64,000 nt of DNA. Origin: Arthrobacter sp. Leaf234. GTDB taxonomy: Bacteria; Actinomycetota; Actinomycetes; Actinomycetales; Micrococcaceae. Of the stretch, positions 49,798 through 58,003 are shown piece after piece. The notes under the pieces are model-generated. The model saw only the letters and a list, made by a program, of their open reading frames with translations, had not been told where the DNA came from and searched no databases. Made by a program: the position numbers and the translations under genes. The stretch spans positions 1,098,753 to 1,162,752 of the forward strand of contig NZ_LMLU01000001.1 of NCBI RefSeq assembly GCF_001422665.1, read 5' to 3'. How positions within the stretch are numbered: the stretch's first letter is position 1; each line of letters starts with the position of its first letter.

Positions 49798-50766
49798 ATG
49801 ACGAGCGGATACGCAGCGGGCCCCGGGACGGTCGAGCCGAGCAGACGGGACGGCTCGTGGGCCATGCGGGCGGCCTCGCGCCTGATCGGCCTCCTGCCGA
49901 CGAAGCGGAACCTGAACGGGACCGACTGGGTCAACTCCACGTACCCCGGGCGGACCTACCCGTCCATCGCGGCGATCCCCTGGACCTTCAAGCAGACGCA
50001 CACCATCCAGGAGAAGCGGATCGACGGGGTCCGGACCATCACCGTGCGCCCCCTGCTCGGGGCGACGAGGTCGCACATCATCTATACGCATGGCGGCATA
50101 TACATCAACGAGCTCGGCCGTCCGCACTGGTGGATCATCGCCGAACTGACGAAGCGGACGGGCGCCGCGGTCACCGTGCCGCTCTACCGGCTGGCTCCGG
50201 AGAGCACCTACCGGGAGGCCTTCCCGTATCTCGTCTCCGTGTACCGGGAGGTGCTGCGCACGGCCGACCCGGCCGACGTCACCCTGATGGGGGACTCAGC
50301 CGGCGGCGGGCTGGCGGTTGCGCAGCCCTGGGCGTTCCGCGACGCAGGGCTGCCTGCACCGGGGCGGATCGTCGCGTTCTCGCCGTGGCTGGACGTGACC
50401 GGGACCAACCCCGAGATCCCGAAGTACGACGCCGTGGACCCGATGCTGTCCGTGGCGGGCGGCGTGCAGGCCGGGTTGTGGTGGGCAGGGGGAGACGACC
50501 CGAGGTCACCCCTCGTCAGCCCCGCGTGCGCCCCTGACGAGATGCTGGCGACCGTCCCGCCGACCCGCATCTACCAGGGCACGCGTGATGTCTGCATGGC
50601 GGATGCGACGGTCTTCCGGGACCGCGCCGTCGCAGCGGGCGCGGACGTCACCATGACGGTGTACCCGGGCGGGTTCCACGTGTTCCCGGCCTTCCCCCGG
50701 CTGCCCGAGTCCAGGGAGGTGTACGCGGACATCGCCGCGTTCCTCGGCCGACCGGCACTTCCGTAG
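49798..50766 (+). CDS. alpha/beta hydrolase fold-3 (esterase/HSL-like)
   Basis: This 322-residue hydrolase has the oxyanion motif YTHGGIYINELGRPHWW (HGG near 98-100), the nucleophile Ser in GDSAGGGLAVA near 167, an acid in YQGTRDVC near 260 and the catalytic His in GGFHVFPAF near 294. This is the hormone-sensitive-lipase-like family; it cleaves short-chain esters, and the natural substrate is not known. It starts with an ATG set by the leaderless promoter. It is convergent with the partner-switching operon. Confidence 0.9.
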   Translation: MTSGYAAGPGTVEPSRRDGSWAMRAASRLIGLLPTKRNLNGTDWVNSTYPGRTYPSIAAIPWTFKQTHTIQEKRIDGVRTITVRPLLGATRSHIIYTHGGIYINELGRPHWWIIAELTKRTGAAVTVPLYRLAPESTYREAFPYLVSVYREVLRTADPADVTLMGDSAGGGLAVAQPWAFRDAGLPAPGRIVAFSPWLDVTGTNPEIPKYDAVDPMLSVAGGVQAGLWWAGGDDPRSPLVSPACAPDEMLATVPPTRIYQGTRDVCMADATVFRDRAVAAGADVTMTVYPGGFHVFPAFPRLPESREVYADIAAFLGRPALP

Positions 50767-50860
50767 CTGCAGGCCCTTCGGGATCGGGCTGCTTGCGCGC
50801 TTCCGTCGCTGACGGACCCGGGGACCGAACGGCCCTGCCGCAGCCCAAGGGCTTCCCGTA

Positions 50861-50929
50861 GCCGCCCGGCTCTCCCGTTGCCGCCCGGCTCTCCCGGAGG
50901 AGCCGGACGCACCGGACGGAACCGGTGCG
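50861..50929. terminator. repeat and hairpins between convergent genes
   Basis: GCCGCCCGGCTCTCCCG occurs twice (50861-50877 and 50880-50896). CCGGCTC (50885-50891) pairs with GAGCCGG (50900-50906), and CGCACCGG (50908-50915) pairs with CCGGTGCG (50922-50929). The pair of hairpins sits between the hydrolase and HATPase stops and could terminate in both directions. Confidence 0.5.
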
Positions 50930-50974
50930 CGGTCGGCCGGATGCACTGTCGACGGCGCACCCGACCGGGTCGGG

Positions 50975-51436
50975 TCAGTCCTGGACGGAATCCCTGGAGA
51001 GGACCCACACGTTGGTGTCCCCCTGGCGTTCCACGGTCACTGTCGTGACCAGGGCGCGGATCATCGACAGACCGCGACCGGACTCGTCGTAGTCCTCCAG
51101 CAGGGCGTCCTCGCCGGGCAGCGAGGGCTCGGGCAGGTCGTCGAGGTCGGGCACCGGATCGTGCGGCGCGGCCCCGATCTCGCTGATCACCGCCGTCAGT
51201 CGCTCGGCGGACACCGTGAGCTCGACGCCGAGATGAAGGGTGGCGCCGGGTGAGGGGACACCGTGCTGCACCACGTTGCTGGCGGATTCGATCACGGCGG
51301 TGGTGAAGGCCATCTGGTCCAGCGCGGGCACGAAGGCGGCATCCAGCCACAGTTGGTCCAGCACGCCGTGCAGATCCTCGATCGCCTGCTCCGTGGCCGG
51401 TTCCTCGAGGACGCGTCGCGCCAGGTTGTCAGTCAT
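50975..51436 (-). CDS. HATPase (RsbW-like anti-sigma serine kinase)
   Basis: This 153-residue protein has the GHKL/HATPase_c fold of RsbW/SpoIIAB anti-sigma kinases. The N box is TTAVIESASNVVQHG (Glu50, Asn54) and the ATP lid ends in GRGLSMIRALV (near 121-130). The G1 box reads SEIGAAP near 85-91, with Glu86 where RsbW proteins usually have an Asp (DxG); this may weaken ATP binding. It overlaps the STAS gene by 8 nt and so is co-translated with its presumed antagonist. It would bind and phosphorylate STAS and hold a sigma factor, which is not encoded here. Confidence 0.82.
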   Translation of the reverse strand: MTDNLARRVLEEPATEQAIEDLHGVLDQLWLDAAFVPALDQMAFTTAVIESASNVVQHGVPSPGATLHLGVELTVSAERLTAVISEIGAAPHDPVPDLDDLPEPSLPGEDALLEDYDESGRGLSMIRALVTTVTVERQGDTNVWVLSRDSVQD

Positions 51437-51761
51437 TGGGGAACGCTTGCTCGGCCGTCGCGTGGGGCGTCAGCACTCGGTGCATGCTGGTGAGTTCGAG
51501 CACCATGTTGACCTGCGGCTGCACGGCGGCGATCCGCAGGTCCCCGCCGGACTGCCGCGCCAGCTTGAGGCAGCCGATCAGCGCTCCGAGCCCGGACGAG
51601 TCCATGAAGGTGGTCTCGGCGAGGTTCACCACGATGCGCCGGCCACCGGCGCTGACGACGCCGTCGATGACCTCGCGGAGCTTCGGCGCAGCGACCATGT
51701 TGAGCCGTCCGCTCGGTGTGACCTCGGTGTAGCGGCCCTTGTCCTGCGTGCTGAATTCCAT
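51429..51761 (-). CDS. STAS-domain anti-sigma factor antagonist (RsbV-like)
   Basis: This 110-residue protein is a single STAS domain. The phosphorylatable serine is in TTFMDSSGLGALIGCLK (Ser55/Ser56), and residues before it (RIVVNLAE) and after it form the usual sheet-helix. In partner switching it binds the HATPase kinase when unphosphorylated, releasing the sigma factor; the upstream phosphatase restores it. It is the middle gene of a three-gene operon: phosphatase, STAS, kinase. Its stop overlaps the kinase start. Confidence 0.92.
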   Translation of the reverse strand: MEFSTQDKGRYTEVTPSGRLNMVAAPKLREVIDGVVSAGGRRIVVNLAETTFMDSSGLGALIGCLKLARQSGGDLRIAAVQPQVNMVLELTSMHRVLTPHATAEQAFPND

Positions 51762-51814
51762 CTGTACGTCCTTCCGGCGGTGCTGTCCGTGGTGGTCGAT
51801 CGTGCGGGCGCCGG

Positions 51815-52924
51815 CTAGGCGGGCGAGCGCTGGAGGATGACGACGGTGACGTCGTCCGCCACCTCCGGGACGTCAGCCAAGGCGAGCAGGGTGGCGCAGG
51901 CCTCCTCCACTCCCGCGGAGGCGGTGACGACACCGGCGACGGCTTCCGTGAACTCCTCCACCGTCTCGTAGATGTCCAGCAGGCCGTCGCTCACGATCGC
52001 GAGAGCGTCCCCCGGCCCGAGCTGCACGGTCCCGGCCGCCCACGTCTGGTCGGGCCACGCGCCGACGGGTGGCCCCGCCGAGGGAAGCCGCTCGGCGCTG
52101 CCGTCCGCCATGACGTGGAGGGCCAGTCCATGGCCGGCGTCCACGTACCCGACGGACCCCGTCGCGGCATCGAGGCGCCCGTGGAACAGGGTGACGAAGG
52201 AACTGGTCTGCTCGAGGTCGGCCTCGGTGGCACGGGCCGCTGTCGCGAAGGCGGTCTCGAGGTTCGGTTGGGTGGCCACCGAGCGCATGATCGCGCGCAC
52301 GGTCGCGGCGACGAGGGCGGCGCCCATCCCCTTACCCATGGCGTCCGCGACGGTGAGGTGCAGGCCGTCGGCCGTGCCGTACCAGTCGTAGAAGTCACCT
52401 CCGACGCTGCGGGACGGCCTGAAGCGTCCGGCGAGCTCGTAATGCGGGAGAGCCAGGCGGTCGCGGGGGAGCAGGTTCTGCTGCACCTCCGCGGCACGCT
52501 GGCGCTCGTCGGCGTGCGCCACGTCCGCTGCGGCCTGGCGGCTCTGCCGGCGGAACAGCGAATTGATCCGGGCCACGAGCTCGCGCGGGCTGAACGGCTT
52601 GCTGATGTAGTCGTCGGCGCCGGTCTCCAGGCCCGTCAGGCGCTCGATCTCATCGGTGCGGGCGGTGATCATGAGGATGTAGGCGTCGGAGAACTCGCGG
52701 ACCTCCCGGCACACCTCGACACCGTCGCCGTCGGGAAGGTTGAGATCGAGGGTGATGAGATCGGCCCCGGCACGCGCCTTCTCCAGCCCCTCACGGGCGG
52801 TGGCGGCCTCGGTCACCGTGAAACCCTCGCGCTTCAGGATCTGGACGAGCAGGCCCCGGATGTCGACGTCGTCCTCGACAACCAGTGCACGGCGGGGCTC
52901 CGGGGAGACAGTCATGGACTTCAT
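51815..52924 (-). CDS. response regulator with PP2C-type phosphatase output (RsbU/RsbP-like)
   Basis: This 369-residue protein joins a receiver domain (1-130; acidic pocket VVEDDVD, phosphoacceptor Asp60 in LITLDLNLPDGDG, MITAR, Lys in SKPFSPREL) to a SpoIIE-type PP2C phosphatase (about 165-369; FRPSRSVGGDFYD, VADAMGKGMGAAL, YVDAGHG, IVSDGL, DDVTVV). These carry all acidic Mn ligands. A histidine kinase would phosphorylate the receiver and so switch the phosphatase that reactivates the STAS antagonist. It is first in the operon and is divergent from a histidine kinase gene with a 226-nt gap. Confidence 0.92.
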   Translation of the reverse strand: MKSMTVSPEPRRALVVEDDVDIRGLLVQILKREGFTVTEAATAREGLEKARAGADLITLDLNLPDGDGVEVCREVREFSDAYILMITARTDEIERLTGLETGADDYISKPFSPRELVARINSLFRRQSRQAAADVAHADERQRAAEVQQNLLPRDRLALPHYELAGRFRPSRSVGGDFYDWYGTADGLHLTVADAMGKGMGAALVAATVRAIMRSVATQPNLETAFATAARATEADLEQTSSFVTLFHGRLDAATGSVGYVDAGHGLALHVMADGSAERLPSAGPPVGAWPDQTWAAGTVQLGPGDALAIVSDGLLDIYETVEEFTEAVAGVVTASAGVEEACATLLALADVPEVADDVTVVILQRSPA

Positions 52925-52993
52925 TAAACGCTACGGCGCGCGCTGCCCGGCACGCGCACCGAGCCTTCGCCGTGTTGCTCGGGTTGTTGCGCC

Positions 52994-53012
52994 GATCTTG
53001 ATGTGATCTTGA
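52994..53012. repeat. GATCTTGA direct repeat spaced 11 bp in the divergent signalling gap
   Basis: GATCTTGA at 52994-53001 recurs at 53005-53012, an 11-bp period that places both on one helix face as for response-regulator sites. It lies in the 226-nt gap between the RR-PP2C and the histidine kinase genes. No binding protein is known from the window. Confidence 0.4.
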
Positions 53013-53150
53013 GGACGGGGCCGCGCTCCGGCCCCGGAAATCGACGGTCCACCGCGCTACTCTGTGGAAGCCGACGCGCCTGTGCGCATCGGCACCGTCC
53101 TGCCGCGACGGGATGAAGCTGGATGACGCACGAGGGGAGGTGGCCACCGG

Positions 53151-54836
53151 ATGGACAGGGTGCTCTCCTACCTGACGTTCAACACGCGACAGTTCCACGA
53201 GCTGACCATGCGCGCCCGGGTCGTGCTGAGCCAGCTGCCCCTCTCGCTCACCGTCATCCTGATCCTCGTCGGCGGGGCCTTGTTCCACCCTGATCTGTTC
53301 GCGAGCCGCACCTTCCTTATCGGCGTCGCCCTCCAGGCCGTCCTGCTGGCCCTCTGCTTCCTGGTGCCGTGGGACCGTCTGCCGCATGCGAGTTTCCTGA
53401 TCATCCCGCTCCTGGATTTCATCCCGATCGGCCTCATGCGCTACGGCGCGGGAACAGTGATCACCGGTGTGGGGCTGCTCACCGTGTTCCCCGTCATCTG
53501 GCTGGCTGCCTCGGGACTCTACCCGCGCGCGGTGCTCACCGCCGGTTTCCTCGCGGCCCTCGGGATCGTCTGGGTCCCCGTGTTCGTGACGGACGCTGCG
53601 GTCACCTCGCAGTCCCTGACGCAGTCCGTCCTGCTCCCGTTCATCATGCTCGCGATCGGCGTCACCATCCGGGTGATGACCGCCAGCATGATGGCGCAGC
53701 AGGACGTCGTCGAGGAGAAGGACCGGGAACTGCAGCAGCTCCTCGAGGAGAGCGCCCGGCGCGAGCGCCTGCTCGACACCGTGGTCAACAGCGTGGACAT
53801 CGGCCTCATCGCCGTCGACGAGCGCGGACGCCCGCTCCTGACCAACCGCAAGCTCGAGCAGTTCAGGGCCCTTGCGGGCACGGCTTCGGACACGGCGGAG
53901 GAGGACCTCCGCATCTTCCAGCAGGACGGCACGTCGCCGATGCCGGAGAACCGGCGCCCGACGCGCCGCGCCGCCGAGGGCCAGGTGTTCTCCGACTACC
54001 TCCTCTGGTGGGGCGAACTCCCGGACCAGCGCGTGCTGTCGACGTCGTCGCGCCTGATGACCAACCAGGACGGCACCCGCGAGGGTTCCGTGGTGACGTT
54101 CAACGACGTGACGGAACTCGTGCGTGCACTCAATGCCAAGGACGAGTTCGTGGCGACGGTGTCCCATGAGCTGCGGACGCCGCTGACCGCCATTCGCGGG
54201 TATCTCGAGTTGCTGACCGGCATACCGGACCTCGAGCCCGAGGTCGCCTCCGGCCTGGAGGTCGTGTCCCGCAACTCCGAGCGCCTGCACAAGCTCGTGG
54301 TGGACCTGCTGTCCACGGCGGAGGGCACACCGGAGATCAGGCCCGTACCCACCGACTTCACCTCCCTGGTGAGGGAGCGGGTCAGGGCGGCACAGGAGCG
54401 CAACGGCAATCCACTCGTGCGGTTCGAGGACCTCACCGGGCGTGACCTCGTGGCGCTCTGCGATGCACCGCGGATCGGCCAGGTCCTCGACAACCTGCTC
54501 TCGAACGCCGTCAAGTACTCCCCGGCGGGTGGTCGTGTGACGGTGACGGCGGCGGAGGTCGACGGCGCCGTGGAGTGCAGCGTGACCGACGAGGGCAGCG
54601 GTATGTCCGCCGAGGAACTACGCGGTGTGTTCTCGAAGTTCTTCCGGACCTCGGCAGCGCGCAATGCGGCCATCCCGGGCGTGGGTCTGGGCCTCGCCAT
54701 CTCCAAGGCGATCGTCGAGCGGCATGGCGGGACGATCAGTTGCCGGAGTGTCGAGGGCCAGGGGTCCACGTTCACGTTCCGGCTGCCGCTCGCCCGTGCC
54801 GAGCAGGACCAGGAACTGCAGGCCCAGGAGTACTAG
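53151..54836 (+). CDS. membrane histidine kinase with PAS-like domain
   Basis: This 561-residue sensor has about six membrane spans in residues 30-175 (first LPLSLTVILILVGGALFHP), a coiled-coil linker near 183-206 (VVEEKDRELQQLLEES), a PAS-like domain near 208-325, then HisKA with His339 in SHELRTPLTAIRGYLE and the HATPase boxes DNLLSNAVKYSPAGG, DEGSGM and GVGLGLAISKAIVERHGG. The signal is unknown. ATG 53151 has GGGAGG 11 nt upstream. It is divergent from the response-regulator phosphatase, so it probably phosphorylates that protein; no DNA-binding response regulator is encoded nearby. Confidence 0.93.
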   Translation: MDRVLSYLTFNTRQFHELTMRARVVLSQLPLSLTVILILVGGALFHPDLFASRTFLIGVALQAVLLALCFLVPWDRLPHASFLIIPLLDFIPIGLMRYGAGTVITGVGLLTVFPVIWLAASGLYPRAVLTAGFLAALGIVWVPVFVTDAAVTSQSLTQSVLLPFIMLAIGVTIRVMTASMMAQQDVVEEKDRELQQLLEESARRERLLDTVVNSVDIGLIAVDERGRPLLTNRKLEQFRALAGTASDTAEEDLRIFQQDGTSPMPENRRPTRRAAEGQVFSDYLLWWGELPDQRVLSTSSRLMTNQDGTREGSVVTFNDVTELVRALNAKDEFVATVSHELRTPLTAIRGYLELLTGIPDLEPEVASGLEVVSRNSERLHKLVVDLLSTAEGTPEIRPVPTDFTSLVRERVRAAQERNGNPLVRFEDLTGRDLVALCDAPRIGQVLDNLLSNAVKYSPAGGRVTVTAAEVDGAVECSVTDEGSGMSAEELRGVFSKFFRTSAARNAAIPGVGLGLAISKAIVERHGGTISCRSVEGQGSTFTFRLPLARAEQDQELQAQEY

Positions 54837-54920
54837 AGCGACGGCCGAGGGTACCGGCTACAGGTGTCGGACCGCGGGTCCCGGACAACGAGCCCGCCGC
54901 CGTGGCAGAGTCCGTGGGGC

Positions 54921-56165
54921 TCAGGCCGCAGGACCCAGATCGACCGTCACCGTGGTCCCGCCGCCGGGCGTCGCTGTGATGCTGATCGACCCCTCGTGCG
55001 CCCGCGCGATCCGGGCGCAGGTGGCGAGGCCGATGCCGCTGCCGGCCGGATCACCGTCGCGCTGGAGGCGGACGAGGGGCTCCAGGACGCGCGTCCGGTC
55101 CTCCGGGTCGATACCCTTCCCATGGTCGATGATCCGCAGGACCTGCGTCGCGCCGATGCCGGCGACCACCTCGACGCGCGGCGGACTGCCCGGCGTCGAG
55201 TACTTGATCGCATTGGACACGAGGTTCTGCAGCAGGGCGATGACCTGGGCGTGGTCGACGAACAGGTGGGCATCCTGCACGGTGACGAGCGCGTCGGAGG
55301 CGCTGCTCAGCGGGAGGACGTCCTGCAGGACCGCGTTCATCATGGTGGCCAGACGTACGGGCCGCCGGGTGATCGCCCCACCGATCCGCGAGAACTCCAG
55401 CACCTCCTCGACCGTGGTCAGCATGCGGCTCGCGCTACCCCGGATGATGCTGAAGTACCGTGCCGCCGGTCCCGCCGCCGGGACGTCCGTGTCCTGTTCA
55501 CTCAGTTCCGTATAGCCGAGGATCGCCGTCAGCGGATTCTTCAGGTCATGGCTGACGCGGGCCGCGAAGCCGGCCAGGTCCTCGTTGCTGCGACGCACCA
55601 CCTCGAGCGCTTCGAGGAGCTGCCTGGTCTTGTACTGCAGCTCCAGGACCTCCACGACCTGACGCGCGAGGATCTCGAGGCCTTCACGCTGCTCGGGCCC
55701 GAGCGCCAGCACGCGTGGGGAGAACACGCACAGCGAGCCGAGCGCGTAGCCGGACCCGGTCAGGAGCGGCACGGAGGCGTAGGAGCGGACCTCGGCGATG
55801 CCCCCGTTGACGAAAGGATTGTCGGCGAAGCGCGGGTCGAGGGAGGCATCCGGGACAGCCGTGATGGACCCGGACGTGAAGACCTTCGAGCACATGGAGT
55901 CGTCGCGCGAGCACACCGACGCCTCCACCCCGACCGCGGCGATCTGGTGCTGCTGGTCCGCCGTGATGATGTTGATGACGCCCATGTCCATCGCGCTGAC
56001 GCGCACGGCCAGCTTCACGAGGTTGAGGAGTTCGGGCGGCGTCTCGTAGTCGACCTCCTGGACCGGAGCACCCCCTGCCTCGCCATAGGGCAGCCGGTAG
56101 TCCTGAAGGACCGCCCGCCTGGCAACTTCCCGCAGGTGTGGCTCGTCGGCCTGAAGCAGTGACAT
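54921..56165 (-). CDS. soluble GAF-domain histidine kinase
   Basis: This 414-residue protein has a GAF domain (about 40-170; contains CSRDDSMCSKVF and SVPLLTGSGYALGSLCVFSP), a short coiled segment, HisKA with His206 in SHDLKNPLTAILGYTEL, and the HATPase boxes NLVSNAIKYSTPG, DHGKGI and GSGIGLATCARIARAHEG. No membrane span is seen, so it would sense an internal ligand or redox state; Cys85 and Cys92 could be part of that. It is convergent with the membrane kinase gene and lies on the same strand as the partner-switching operon, a second candidate input to the receiver-phosphatase. Confidence 0.92.
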   Translation of the reverse strand: MSLLQADEPHLREVARRAVLQDYRLPYGEAGGAPVQEVDYETPPELLNLVKLAVRVSAMDMGVINIITADQQHQIAAVGVEASVCSRDDSMCSKVFTSGSITAVPDASLDPRFADNPFVNGGIAEVRSYASVPLLTGSGYALGSLCVFSPRVLALGPEQREGLEILARQVVEVLELQYKTRQLLEALEVVRRSNEDLAGFAARVSHDLKNPLTAILGYTELSEQDTDVPAAGPAARYFSIIRGSASRMLTTVEEVLEFSRIGGAITRRPVRLATMMNAVLQDVLPLSSASDALVTVQDAHLFVDHAQVIALLQNLVSNAIKYSTPGSPPRVEVVAGIGATQVLRIIDHGKGIDPEDRTRVLEPLVRLQRDGDPAGSGIGLATCARIARAHEGSISITATPGGGTTVTVDLGPAA

Positions 56166-56305
56166 GGATACCCCCGAAGACTCCTGAGACCGGTGTACGT
56201 CGCTTCAAACTATCCCATGGGTGCGGGCCGGCCGAGCGGTGCGTGACAGGTCTTCGTGCAGACCGTCGCCGGGGATGGGTGGTCAGGGGGCTTGCTTCCC
56301 CTCCC

Positions 56306-57838
56306 TCAGCCCAGTGCCCTGACCCTGAGCGCCAGGTAGAGGTGGACGCGATCGGCCGTGACCGCGGGGTCGTACCCGGTCAGGGTGACCACCTGCTGGA
56401 GCCGGTAGCGGATCGTGTTGCGGTGCAGCGCGAGGCCGGCGGCGACGGCGGCCACTGAGCCGTCGAGGTCGAGGTACCGCTGGAGCGTCGTGACGAGACC
56501 GGCACCGTGTGCCTCGTCGAAGTCATCGAGGGGCCTGAGGGTCTCGGCGGCGAGGTCGGCGAGGGGCACATCGGCGCTGGACATCAGCAGCGACGTCAGG
56601 CTGAGGCGGTCGGCCCGGTTGACCGCCTGCCCGCGCTGGAGGGCTTCCCGCGCCTCGAAGTAGCTCCAGCGCAGACCCGTGGGCTGCGCGTACGCCCCAC
56701 CGACGCCGATGCGGGCCGTCAGGCCGGCGCCGTGCAGGTACCGGCTGAGCTCCGCCGGGTCGAGCGGCGCGGGATCAGGGCTCGCCGGAGCGGGCAGGAC
56801 GAGGACAAGGCGCTCGTCGACGAGCCCGGTGGAGAGGCGGTCCCAGCCGTAGGGCAGCGGCAGCGTCCTGAGGCTGCGCCGCTGCCCCGATGCGACGTCG
56901 ACGATCAGCACCGCGTGCCGTGCGGTGGTGTCGATTCCGGAGCTGGCGAGCCGCGCCGCGGCCTCGGGCCCGGTGAGCGTCCCCCGCACCACGTCCTCCA
57001 GCAGCTGGCCGGTCGCGGTGCGGGCGCCGGTCCTGTTGCGGGCCTGGTTGGTGAGTTCCACGGAGATGAGGCTCTGCGCGTAGTCGACGACGGCGGCGTG
57101 CGCGTAGGGCTCCGCGATCGCAAGGGTGCAGCGGTCCTTCAGGCCGGTGGCGATGGGCACGCGATGCCACGTCGTCGGGACCGTGGGAGCCGGGTCGTGC
57201 GAACCGGCAGGTGCCGCATCGCCGTCCGCTGGTGAGGCTGCGCGGCCCGGAGCGGCGGCGCGTGGTGACGACGCCGGCGGGCGCGGCGCGCCGGACCGTC
57301 GGGCGTCCGCGATGCGCGTCCCGTACTGGAAGAGCGCGACGTCGGTGCCGAGCATGCGGGCCAGCTCACCGAGGAGTGCTGTGAGGCCGCCTGCTCCGAG
57401 GAGGGCGGACGCCAGCACGGCGTGGCCCTGGAGGAGTTCCTCGAGCCCTGCGTACTGTGCGGCCGAGAGGGCGTCCGCCACCTTCTTGCCGATCGCGATG
57501 AAGGGGACTTCGTAGGGGACGCTGAAGGCAGCGAGCCCGACGGCGTCCGCCTCGGCGAGCACTGCGGCCGGAATCCGCCGGTGCGTCAGGCCCACGCCGA
57601 AGCCGATCGCCAGGGCGCCGGCCTCGTGTGCCCGTCGCACGAAGGCCCGCTGTGCGGCACCCGTCTTCAGGCGGACACCGGTGGTGAGGACCACCTCGGC
57701 CCCGTTCAGGAACGGCCGGGGGTCCTCCAGTTCCGTCACCGCCACCCACTGGATCGGCTGTGCGGGTGGCGGGGCCGTCCCCTCGGCCACGAGGCCCAGT
57801 GCAGGGTCGGCGAGGAGATCGGGCAGCGTGATGGCCAT
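56306..57838 (-). CDS. PucR-family transcriptional regulator
   Basis: This 510-residue protein has the N-terminal PucR domain (about 5-120; LLADPALGLVAEG, VVLTTGVRLK), a GGDEF-like or GAF-like middle, and the C-terminal PucR helix-turn-helix domain (YLDLDGSVAAVAAGLALHRNTIRYRLQQV, about 465-493). A Pro/Ala/Ser-rich insertion lies near 185-225. PucR regulators activate nitrogen-compound catabolism. It is divergent from the aminobutyraldehyde dehydrogenase and gabT genes, 165 nt away, so it is their likely regulator, responding to GABA or putrescine. ATG 57838 starts the domain; a long upstream extension lies over the divergent genes. Confidence 0.88.
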   Translation of the reverse strand: MAITLPDLLADPALGLVAEGTAPPPAQPIQWVAVTELEDPRPFLNGAEVVLTTGVRLKTGAAQRAFVRRAHEAGALAIGFGVGLTHRRIPAAVLAEADAVGLAAFSVPYEVPFIAIGKKVADALSAAQYAGLEELLQGHAVLASALLGAGGLTALLGELARMLGTDVALFQYGTRIADARRSGAPRPPASSPRAAAPGRAASPADGDAAPAGSHDPAPTVPTTWHRVPIATGLKDRCTLAIAEPYAHAAVVDYAQSLISVELTNQARNRTGARTATGQLLEDVVRGTLTGPEAAARLASSGIDTTARHAVLIVDVASGQRRSLRTLPLPYGWDRLSTGLVDERLVLVLPAPASPDPAPLDPAELSRYLHGAGLTARIGVGGAYAQPTGLRWSYFEAREALQRGQAVNRADRLSLTSLLMSSADVPLADLAAETLRPLDDFDEAHGAGLVTTLQRYLDLDGSVAAVAAGLALHRNTIRYRLQQVVTLTGYDPAVTADRVHLYLALRVRALG

Positions 57839-58003
57839 GCCTCCAGCGTAGGCGACGGTTGTACCTGTGCACGGCAGACCACCGCTCAGGCTGTGCAACC
57901 ACACGTGGCGTGGGTTACGCGCCGCCGGTACGGTTCTGCTGGAACGTGCACGTCGACCGGCACCGGTACGAGCGTGTAAAGACCCCGTGAAAGGCGCTGC
58001 AGC

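Noticed and set aside
57857-57900. GGTTGTAC and GTGCAACC as a PucR operator
   Set aside because: Arms differ at one position and lie 28 nt apart; too weak to claim beyond chance.
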